Shown here: one piece after another, positions 27,150-34,123 of the stretch
How the letters are laid out: each line of letters starts with the position of its first letter
Numbering within the stretch: the first letter of the stretch is position 1
DNA from: Candidatus Manganitrophus sp.
GTDB taxonomy: Bacteria > Nitrospirota > Nitrospiria > SBBL01 > Manganitrophaceae
Assembly: GCA_028865235.1 (NCBI GenBank)
Contig: CP114561.1
Location: 2,562,001-2,626,000 of the forward strand
DNA: 64,000 nucleotides
Direction of reading: 5' to 3'
Made by a program: the position numbers and the translations under genes
Notes under the pieces: model-generated
Database searches by the model: none
What the model was told of the DNA's origin: nothing
What the model saw: only the letters and a program-made list of their open reading frames with translations

Positions 27150-27350
27150 TCGCAATTTGCGACCCGTTCGGAACTCCCCGTCGTGAACCTGCAGATTTTG
27201 AACTTGAGGTCGCAGATTGTGACCTCAAGTTGTAAACTCGGTTGCATCTCATGCCTAAAACAAAAAGGGGATATGTCTCACGGTTTGCGTTCTATGAGAC
27301 ATTGGCGGTTCAGGAATTCCGCCCGCCCCATTACTCCCCCCACCCTTTAA
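27150..27350 (+). pseudogene. Possible remnant of an ORF6N-type gene with palindromes
   Basis: One open frame without a start reads SQFATRSELPVVNLQILNL followed by RSQIVTSSCKLG. LRSQ(I/F)(V/A)T-S-S is a recurring element of ORF6N/KilA-N antirepressor-like proteins. The DNA also holds two strong palindromes, GAACGGGTCGCA/TGCGACCCGTTC (27143-27169) and ACTTGAGGTC/GACCTCAAGT (27202-27230), which explain the repeated Arg-Ser-Gln. No further family block follows. The remainder of 26965-27478 contains short direct repeats and no gene. Confidence 0.25.
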
Positions 27351-27388
27351 GAAAGAAAAAAGCTGGGGTATACTGGATCGATAAATCA

Positions 27389-27463
27389 ATTAGGAATCTT
27401 TCAATTAAGAATTAGGAATGTGGAAAGACAGTTAAGAATCAGGCATGAAGAGTTAGGAATTGA
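27389..27463. repeat. Short direct repeats TTAGGAAT upstream of the dsbA-like gene
   Basis: Three copies of TTAGGAAT, near 27390, 27412 and 27453, are interspersed with AATTAAGAAT and GTTAAGAATC variants. Such degenerate AT-rich iterations are typical of slipped-strand intergenic repeats. Confidence 0.4.
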
Positions 27464-27478
27464 AATAAAGGGGGAGTG

Positions 27479-28198
27479 ATGGCAAATAAGAAACAAAAAG
27501 AAAAAGCGCGGGTGTCTAAAGAAGAGCGCAAGGCGCAACGGGCCCGCTCCCGGATGGCGCTGTGGATCTCGGTGATCGCCGGCCTGATGGTGCTGGTGAT
27601 CGGCATTGTCTGGGTCGCGGCGCCCCCTTCGGGCGACGTCGCGGGCCGCCCCGATGCGAGCCTTACCGAAATTTCACAAGACGAGTGGATCAAAGGGAAT
27701 CCGAATGCCCCGGTGACGCTGGTCGAATACAGCGACTTTCAGTGTCCCTCCTGCGGGACCTACTTCCCCCTCCTCAAGGAGCTGAACAGCGAATTCAATG
27801 ACCGGCTCCGGATTGTCTACCGCCACTATCCATTGGGCTTCCACGCCCATGCGGAATTAGCCGCCCAGGCGGCGGAGGCGGCGGGGAAGCAGGGAAAGTT
27901 CTGGCAGATGCACGACCTGATATTCAGACAACAGAAGGAATGGTCGGAAAAGGTCGGCAGCGCCCGGGCGCTCTTCATCGGCTACGCGCGGGATCTCGGG
28001 CTCGACATGGAACGCTTTGAAGCCGACCTCGATTCGAAAGAGGTCCGGCAAGCGGTCGACGCCGACCGCCGCTCCGGCGACCGGCTGGGGGTTGATTCGA
28101 CCCCGACCTTTTTTCTCAACGGGGTAAAAATCCAAAACCCGCGCGGCTACAATCCATTCAAGAATCTGATCGAGAAAGCGATGACTGATGCCTCCTAA
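27479..28198 (+). CDS. DsbA-family thiol-disulphide oxidoreductase, membrane anchored
   Basis: 239 aa. A lysine-rich cytoplasmic start (MANKKQKEKARVSKEERKAQ), one membrane helix (about residues 28-48) and a thioredoxin-like domain with the active site CPSC in EYSDFQCPSCGTYFPLL. The helical insert and the cis-proline loop (VDSTPTFFLNG) match the BdbD/DsbA-like family PF13462. It would oxidise cysteines in exported proteins. The next gene, overlapping by 11 bp, encodes a VKOR-type membrane protein that would reoxidise it with quinone. ATG at 27479 preferred to the GTG at 27476. Confidence 0.88.
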   Translation: MANKKQKEKARVSKEERKAQRARSRMALWISVIAGLMVLVIGIVWVAAPPSGDVAGRPDASLTEISQDEWIKGNPNAPVTLVEYSDFQCPSCGTYFPLLKELNSEFNDRLRIVYRHYPLGFHAHAELAAQAAEAAGKQGKFWQMHDLIFRQQKEWSEKVGSARALFIGYARDLGLDMERFEADLDSKEVRQAVDADRRSGDRLGVDSTPTFFLNGVKIQNPRGYNPFKNLIEKAMTDAS

Positions 28199-28630
28199 GC
28201 GGATCATCGTCGCCCTGCTGCTGGCGGCAAGCCTGATCGGCTTTATCGATGCCGCGTATCTGACCGCCAAGCATTATCTCGGCGCGCCGCCCCCTGCGGG
28301 CGCTTCGGGGGATGTGAAACGGTGACCACCAGCGAATACGCCACGATCGCCGGGGTGCCGCTCGCGTTGCTGGGGGCGATCTACTATCTCGCCGTTTTTC
28401 TCTCGGTCATCGCCTACCTCGACACACGCCGCCCCGGAATCCTCCGAATGACCGCCGGATTCACCGCGATCGGCCTTCTTGCTTCGCTCTGGTTCGTCTA
28501 CCTCCAGCTCTTCGTCATCAAGGCAATCTGCCCCTACTGCATGCTTTCGGCCTTCGCCTCGACGGTCTTGTTCATCGTGGGGATGATGGCGCTTCGAGAA
28601 GGGGAGGGACAAATCATTTCTAATCCGTAA
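28188..28630 (+). CDS. Vitamin K epoxide reductase-type disulphide oxidase (one frameshift)
   Basis: Starts inside the end of the DsbA-like gene (ATG 28188). The first helix is in one frame (RIIVALLLAASLIGFIDAAY) and the rest in another; the change lies in the CCCCC run near 28290. Read through, it gives PCGRFGGCETVTTSEYATIA with two cysteines, then three helices, and the active-site CPYC in IKAICPYCMLSAFAS. This is the VKOR layout: loop cysteines plus a CxxC in the last helices. It passes electrons from DsbA-like partners to quinone. About 147 aa. Its end overlaps the converging ankyrin gene by 11 bp. Confidence 0.82.
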
Positions 28631-29881
28631 TTGCCTTCTTCTCCGCCTCCATCAGCATCCGCACCACCTCCGCAAAGCCCCGCTCTTTTGCATAGACGAG
28701 GGCGGTCCTTCCCATCCGGTCTTTGGCGCGGACATCGGCGCCCCCTTCAACAAGGGCCCGGGCGATCTCCAATTGCCCGCTGATCGCCGCCCACATCAGC
28801 GCGGTGCGCCCGTCTCTTCCCCGGACGTCGCGGTGCGCCCCCCTTTGAGGAGCAGCCGGACCATTTCCGCCTCGCTCGATTGCGCGGCGAGAAGGAGCGG
28901 CGGCTCCACAAAGCCGACGCCGGCATTTAAATCGGCCCCCCGTTCGATCAACAACGGCAGCATGTTTGTTTTTCTTCCGGCGATCGCGGCGATCAACGGC
29001 GTCTTGTCGGCGTCGACGACATTGACATCGACCCCTTTATCCAGCAACAACCGGGCGATCTCCAGATGCCCTCCTTGGGCCGCCGACCGAAGGGCCGTCG
29101 CCGTCGGCGTGGCCCCGCGTTCTAACAGCAATTTGGCGGTTTGCAGATGGCCTCCGCCCGCGGCGGCGCCGAGCGGGGTGCCGTAGACCGGGACCGGGCC
29201 GTTGGGATCGGCGCCGCGATCAAGGAAAAATTTCACGATCTCCGTGTGGCCCCGGAAGGCAGCGCTTCCGACCGGATTAAATTCGGGCGCCGTCTTCGCA
29301 TCGGCTGCGACCCTGTGGTGGAGCAGCAGGTGAATGACGTCGAGATGGCCGTTGGCGGCGGCACGCTCCAGCGCGGAGATCTTCTCCCCCTCGGTGACGT
29401 CGGCGGTTTCCTCCAGAAATAACTCGACCGTATCGACGTAGCCGTTCTGCGCGGCCGCCACCACCGAGGTCATCTGTGTTTTATCTTGCTCGCACGCCCG
29501 CGCCCCCGCGCCGAGCAACGCCGCGGCGGCCTCCCGCCGGCCGTTGGCCGCCGCCCAGAGCAAAGGGGACTGCGAGCCGCCGCCACAAAGATCGGCCTTG
29601 TTTTGAAGCAACAGTTTCACAATCGCCGCGTGTCCGTTTCCCGCCGCCCAAACCAGCGCCGACCGGCCGTTCGAATCAAGGACGTTCGGACCCATCCCCC
29701 CTTCCAGAAACAAGGAGACCGTTTCGGCATTTCCTTCCCGGATTTCTTCGAGGAACGCTTCCTCGGAAAAGGGGATCTTGAGCGCTTCCAGGCGCGAGCG
29801 GATCGACGCCTCCTCCTGACCGTGCGCCGTCATAGGAAAAGAGATCAGCGTGAGCAGGGCGAAGAACCATCTAAAAACCAT
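28620..29881 (-). CDS. Exported ankyrin-repeat protein (one frameshift)
   Basis: ATG 29881 follows a strong GGAGGTAACG site. Signal peptide MVFRWFFALLTLISFPMTAH with cleavage after HGQ. Ten or so ankyrin repeats follow, each like SALVWAAGNGHAAIVKLLLQ, with the usual G-A-D-x-N turns partly replaced. The frame breaks at a run of six C/G at 28838-28843; one more base continues into GAHRDVRGRDGRTALMWAAI and DRMGRTALVYAKERGFAEVV with the stop at 28620. Total about 420 aa. It probably acts in the periplasm as a protein-binding scaffold; ankyrin proteins of this type often accompany catalase or redox genes, here the DsbA/VKOR pair (inference). Confidence 0.8.
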
Positions 29882-29998
29882 CGTTACCTCCAAAGAACCA
29901 GAGCGATTCGAACGTCTCTCTTTTCCCATTTGATGTTTCTCCCGGTCAATGTTCGCTCCAGTGGTCCAAAACAGGGAGGAAAACAGCCGGATTATAAA

Positions 29999-30037
29999 AT
30001 CGCCGGGCACCCTCTATATGGAAGGATGCCCGGCGAT
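29999..30037 (-). terminator. Terminator after tRNA-Lys
   Basis: ATCGCCGGGCA and TGCCCGGCGAT form an 11-bp stem; on the minus strand ATTTTATAA follows. It lies 14 bases after the tRNA 3' end. Confidence 0.7.
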
Positions 30038-30050
30038 GTAGTTTAAAATC

Positions 30051-30126
<76 letters not shown>

Positions 30127-30262
30127 TATTATAGGTGGGGGCCTGTGCGGCAAGGAAGGAGAAAGGATCCTCCAATGCCCCCACGCCCCGCGGCTCGGAC
30201 AAGCTCAGCTTGATCCTCGCCTTTATTCTATTTCGAACGCTCGTATCTGCTTCAAAATTGGA

Positions 30263-30339
30263 TGGTGCGCCTGAAGGGATTTGAACCCCTAACCTACGGC
30301 TCCGGAGGCCGACGCTCTATCCAATTGAGCTACAGGCGC
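30263..30339 (-). tRNA. tRNA-Arg (anticodon CCG)
   Basis: Minus strand begins GCGCCTGTAGCTCAATTGG; anticodon loop CTCCGGA gives CCG; T arm GGGTTCAAATCCC; acceptor CAGGCGC and encoded CCA. The first anticodon-stem pair is a mismatch. Confidence 0.92.
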
Positions 30340-30435
30340 AGGGAAACCGGAATCCTACCACAAAAATAAATCGATATCAATCATCTCCTTCTTTCGAGCT
30401 ATTGTCCAATATTGAGATCGGGCTTATATTCACAT

Positions 30436-30466
30436 TGTAAGCGTTGTTACCATAAGCTCGCTTACA
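30436..30466 (+). promoter_or_regulatory. Inverted repeat in the leader of the cupredoxin gene
   Basis: TGTAAGCG and CGCTTACA, 15 bases apart, end five bases before the GGAGG ribosome binding site. It could be an operator or an mRNA stem-loop that affects translation. Confidence 0.4.
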
Positions 30467-30479
30467 GAAGGAGGTTCGT

Positions 30480-30872
30480 TTGCGCCGTTTTATTTTTTTA
30501 TTCGCTCTTATATCTTTAATCGGAACAACCACTTTGGTGGAGGCAAATATCAATAAAAAGCTTCGTGCTCCCAAATATCCGAAGCTGGTCGATCAACGTC
30601 CCGAAGCGCCCAAGCTCATCGCGCGGGATGATTATTATTCTCCCCGATTTTTGCGGGTCAAAGTCGTTGCCGGAAACGAGATCTCCTTGGAGAACAAGGG
30701 GGTCAATATCCACGGTCTCGTCATCCCGGCCTTATCACAGATCAACGTGATCCGGCCGGGAGAGTCGAAAAAGATTCCGGTCGAAGAAGAGGCAACGCCG
30801 GGGATGTATGACTTCTTCTGCCATCTTCATCCCAGGATGCGGGGAACGATCGAGATCTTGCCGAAAACTTAG
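30480..30872 (+). CDS. Exported cupredoxin-like (blue copper) protein
   Basis: 130 aa, start TTG at 30480 with GAAGGAGG six to seven bases upstream. Signal peptide (FIFLFALISLIGTTTLVEA). The mature part has the plastocyanin-like plan: GLVIPALSQINVIRPGESKK after a histidine (NIHGLV), and the C-terminal ligand loop DFFCHLHPRMRGTIEI, where Cys, His and Met at C-x2-H-x2-M are the type 1 copper ligands together with the upstream His. It would be a periplasmic electron carrier or copper-binding protein. It stands between tRNA genes and converges on tRNA-Arg(TCG), whose 3' end is only five bases away. Confidence 0.8.
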   Translation: MRRFIFLFALISLIGTTTLVEANINKKLRAPKYPKLVDQRPEAPKLIARDDYYSPRFLRVKVVAGNEISLENKGVNIHGLVIPALSQINVIRPGESKKIPVEEEATPGMYDFFCHLHPRMRGTIEILPKT

Positions 30873-30877
30873 CGGAT

Positions 30878-30954
30878 TGGTGCGCCCAGAGAGATTCGAA
30901 CTCCCGACCCCTTGGTTCGAAGCCAAGTGCTCTATCCAGCTGAGCTATGGGCGC
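30878..30954 (-). tRNA. tRNA-Arg (anticodon TCG)
   Basis: Minus strand begins GCGCCCATAGCTCAGCTGG; anticodon arm CTTGGCTTCGAACCAAG gives TCG; T arm GGGAGTTCGAATCTC; acceptor TGGGCGC and encoded CCA. Confidence 0.93.
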
Positions 30955-31022
30955 GAAGGATATCTATTTACCAGATGTGAGGGGAGAGAAGCAAGGGCTT
31001 TCCTCGGGGGGGTGATGTTCAT

Positions 31023-31048
31023 GTAGGGGCGACCCGTTGGGTCGCCCC
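31023..31048. repeat. Dispersed intergenic palindrome, GTAGGGGC family, copy 3
   Basis: GTAGGGGCGACCCGTTGGGT followed by CGCCCC, then TTTTTTAT. A perfect hairpin with a T-run on the plus strand; terminator activity is plausible. Confidence 0.6.
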
Positions 31049-31052
31049 TTTT

Positions 31053-31634
31053 TTATATGAATAGGGTGATATCGGCGTCGGCGGCATAGCTCAGAAAGGT
31101 GGCGGCGCCGACCGGCTCCGCCAATCCGTCGATCAATCCTTTCCGCTCGATTCCCATCATGTCCATTGTCATCTGACAGGGCCAGAGCTTCACGCCGCTC
31201 TCCCGCGCAAGATCAAGCAGCTCCGGAATCGAAACGATCTGTTTATTGGCAATGGTCTGCTTCATCATGATTGTCGCGAGCGCCGTCATCCCGGGAAGGG
31301 CCGAGATGATATTCGGCATCGGCATCGGGGTTGCCGGATTTCCCAGCGGGACGAACCGGAGCGACTCGGCAGCCCCTCTCTTTAAAATATGCAAGCCGAA
31401 GAAGGTGAAGAAGAGGGCCGCCTCCATGTCGAGGGCGATCGCCGTGGTCGCCAGGATCAACGGCGGATAGGCCGCCTCCAGCGTCCCTTTCGAAACAATC
31501 ACCGCCAGCTTTTTCTTCCGCGCGGGTTGCTTCTCAAGAATCGACCCCAGTTTTGCCTCGATCCGCTCGTCAATCAACGATCGAAGCCGTTCTTCCAGCG
31601 CCGGGTCGATCCCTTCTTTTAGCTTCTGTTCCAT
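31053..31634 (-). CDS. DsrE/DsrF/DrsH-like (DsrE2) sulphur-relay family protein
   Basis: 193 aa. An N-terminal acidic helix (IDPALEERLRSLIDERIEAK) precedes a DsrE-type domain (KLAVIVSKGTLEAAYPPLIL, FFTFFGLHILKRGA) with a conserved-looking cysteine in ESGVKLWPCQMTMDMMGIE and end DADITLFI. The last part fits DsrE2 proteins, where Cys in W-P/A-C-Q-M-T-M-D carries sulphur. DsrE2 commonly sits next to TusA, as here (10 bp apart), in sulphur or persulphide trafficking. Two or three hydrophobic stretches suggest membrane association. Confidence 0.85.
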   Translation of the reverse strand: MEQKLKEGIDPALEERLRSLIDERIEAKLGSILEKQPARKKKLAVIVSKGTLEAAYPPLILATTAIALDMEAALFFTFFGLHILKRGAAESLRFVPLGNPATPMPMPNIISALPGMTALATIMMKQTIANKQIVSIPELLDLARESGVKLWPCQMTMDMMGIERKGLIDGLAEPVGAATFLSYAADADITLFI

Positions 31635-31644
31635 CGGTTCTTTT

Positions 31645-31887
31645 TTATTTTGTTTTCCGGATGTAATAGGTATAGATCCCGTCGCTCTCTTTCATCGAGA
31701 TCAACGTGTGGCCTGTCTGCTGGGCGAAGGCGGCCATATCGGGCTTCGATCCTTTATCGGTGGCGATCATTTCCAAGACCTGTCCCACCTGGAGCGTTTC
31801 CATCGCCAATTTGGTTTTTAAAACCGGCATGGGGCACTTCATCCCTTTGCAATCGAGCACCTTGTCTGCCTTGATTTCAGTCGCCAC
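31645..31887 (-). CDS. TusA/SirA-like sulphur carrier
   Basis: 80 aa from a GTG at 31887 with GGAAAG nine bases before it. It reads ATEIKADKVLDCKGMKCPMP, where the CPMP motif holds the sulphur-accepting cysteine, then VLKTKLAMETLQVGQVLEMI and a C-terminal strand YTYYIRK. TusA proteins carry persulphide sulphur to DsrE-type partners, tRNA thiolation or molybdenum cofactor pathways. The DsrE2 gene follows directly. Confidence 0.88.
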   Translation of the reverse strand: MATEIKADKVLDCKGMKCPMPVLKTKLAMETLQVGQVLEMIATDKGSKPDMAAFAQQTGHTLISMKESDGIYTYYIRKTK

Positions 31888-32213
31888 GAATGATTGCTTT
31901 CCGTCACAAACCAATTATGCCGCCCAGCGGCGATCGTTTCTCCGCCGGTCCGTTGAAGTGGGAGCTGCTCGCGCCGGCGGTCTCCCTGCCGTCGCTCTCC
32001 TCCGTTATAGCCGAGGACGAGGTCTTGAAAGGTCTTCAGCTCGTCTCGGTTCAAAAGACGCTCCGGTTGTTCCGCGGAGAGGATCTTTTCGATCTGATTA
32101 AAGGTTTGATAGATATAATTTTCGATCCGGTAAACGTCGGGCTGATTTTCAATCATCATTGCTTCCAATGCGAGAAGCGCCGTCACCTTGGGATGGATGG
32201 TTTCTGTCTGCAT
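31839..32213 (-). CDS. Helical protein of unknown function with Arg/Gly-rich tail
   Basis: The N-terminal 70 residues (MQTETIHPKVTALLALEAMM, NYIYQTFNQIEKILSAEQPE) are helical and end LVLGYNGGERRQGDRRR. As written it overlaps the start of tusA by 49 bp. A one-base shift near 31975 would give a short basic end, TDRRRNDRRWAA, with a stop just before tusA, which would look more natural for such ERR-GDRR tails. First gene of the operon with tusA and the DsrE2 gene; possibly a small regulator or adaptor. Confidence 0.5.
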   Translation of the reverse strand: MQTETIHPKVTALLALEAMMIENQPDVYRIENYIYQTFNQIEKILSAEQPERLLNRDELKTFQDLVLGYNGGERRQGDRRREQLPLQRTGGETIAAGRHNWFVTESNHSWRLKSRQTRCSIAKG

Positions 32214-32310
32214 TGTGATCTCCTCCTTATCTGAATCGGACGCATCCTGGAGAGTTGCTATCTTGGGGCTTGAATAAAGCGGGGAATATACGATAATTGC
32301 AGTTTTTGGT

Positions 32311-32386
32311 TGGGGTGGATGAGGGGTTTCGAACCCCCAACCCCTGGATCCACAATCCAGTGCTCTACCCTTGAGCTACACCCACC
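32311..32386 (-). tRNA. tRNA-His (anticodon GTG)
   Basis: Minus strand begins GGTGGGTGTAGCTCAAGGG with the extra G-1 opposite C73; anticodon arm CTGGATTGTGGATCCAG gives GTG; T arm GGGGTTCGAAACCCC; CCA encoded. Confidence 0.94.
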
Positions 32387-32502
32387 ACTCACCATGAAAA
32401 ACGATCGGATTATAACATAGAGATTCGGTGAAATAAAAGAGTTTAATTCCAAGAGACGAAATCAGCTTGCGCAAAAAAGAAGAGGCCTCTATAGTGAAAG
32501 GC

Positions 32503-34023
32503 ATGGCGCTTTTCGTCGATCATCTGTGGCATAAAATCGATCAGAGCCGGGCGGCGTTTCCCTTCCTGGCCGCGTTGGAAACGCACTTTCCGGAAGGGGA
32601 AATTTACCTCGTCGGGGGGCGGTCCGGGACCTTCTCCTGGGGCGCGAGACGAAAGATTTCGACTTTTTGGTCCGGGGGATTCCCGCCGAGAAGCTGAGAA
32701 TTTTTTGAAGCTGCACGGCAAGGTCAACTGGGTCGGAAAGAATTTCGGGGTCTACAAATTCGCGCCGCACGGAGCGGTCCTGGAAGAGCAGATCGACATC
32801 GCCCTTCCCAGAACGGAGCGCGCTTTCTTGAAGGGGAGGAGGGCGCCGCGACTTTGAAGTGCAAAGCGATGCGGCGCTTCCCGTAGAGGAAGACCTGCGC
32901 CGGCGCGACTTTACCGTCAACGCTATCGCCGCCGATCTGAGGAAAAAGTCGCTGGTCGACCCCTTCGGCGGAGAGAACGATCTCAAAGCGGGCCTGCTCC
33001 GGGCGGTCGGCGATCCGGCGCAACGGTTTGCCGAAGATTCATCGAGACTCTTACGCGCCCTGCGCTTTGCCTGTCAGTTTCAATTTCGATTTGAGGAGAA
33101 AACCTGGACGGCGCTGCGCGCCGCCATCGGCGCGCTCAATGCCAAACGGGAGGATGGGACCGAGATCGTCCCCCGCGAGATCATCGCGAAGGAGTTCATC
33201 AAGGCGATCGTCTCCGATCCGGTCCGGGCGTTCGATCTCTGGGACGAGAGCGGCGCCTTCGCCGAGCTGATTCCGGAGCTGCTCCGGATGAAGGGCTGTC
33301 CCCAGCCGGAGATCTATCACACCGAAGGAGACGTCTGGACCCACACCCGTTTGGCCCTCTCCGTTCTTGCCTCGCCCGTTTTCCAGGCGGAGTTTCAGGA
33401 GCCGTACGATGCGGAGACGGCGCTGGCGGTCCTCTTCCACGACATCGGAAAGCCGTACACCCTTCAAACCCCGGAGCGGGACGGAGTCGATCGGATCCGC
33501 TTCAACGGGCACGATCTGGCCGGGGCCCGGCTGGTCCGCGAGATTGCGGCGCGTTTGAAGTTCTCGACCTTCACGAAGGGGAGCCGCTATCATGTGAACG
33601 AGGAGGCGCTTGCCTGGCTGATCGAGAAACATCTGATCCTGGTCCAGGGGGAGGTCGATCAGATGCGGGCCGCCACCATCGAGAAACACTTTCTCAATCC
33701 GCAGCGGCCCGGACACAAACTTCTGCAACTGATCTTCTGCGACGGGAGCGCCACGGTTCCGCCCTCCGGGAGCCCGCAATTGATTTCGTATCGCCGGCTT
33801 CGAGAGCGGATCACCGGGATGGAGGCGATGGCCGCGTCGCGCGCGCGCATTCCGGCGCCGCTTCTCTCCGGAGAAGAGGTGATGGCGCTTTTGGGGATCC
33901 CCCCGGGGGCCGGAGGTGGGAAGCGTTCTCGCTCTGGTTCGGGAAGAGCAACTCTCCGGTCGGTTGACCGATCGAGAGGGGGCGATCACATTTCTGAAGA
34001 AGCAGCGAACCGGCCCGACATGA
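32503..34023 (+). CDS. cca: CCA tRNA nucleotidyltransferase / poly(A) polymerase family with HD domain (at least four frameshifts)
   Basis: Pieces in different frames join to about 505 aa. N-terminal: IYLVGG at 32604 onwards, then DLLLGRETKDFDFLVRGIPA with the metal-binding D-x-D, a later RRDFTVNAIAAD and VDPFGG, and RLLRALRFACQFQFR, all nucleotidyltransferase signatures. C-terminal HD domain: GDVWTHTRLALSVL and LFHDIGKP. Breaks are near 32630 (G/C-rich), 32702-32707 (six T), about 32840 (GGGG run) and 33899-33911 (C/G runs); the last restores the end LTDREGAITFLKKQ with stop at 34023. It adds or repairs the CCA end of tRNAs, an essential activity for tRNAs that lack it. Confidence 0.82.
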
Positions 34024-34123
34024 GGGCCGGAGGTCCCTGAAATTCCTGCGGAATGCCCCGTCTTTCCGGGAGAACAATCGTTGACATCCGAAAAGTCGAA
34101 TGTTACTATCGATCATCTTTCTT

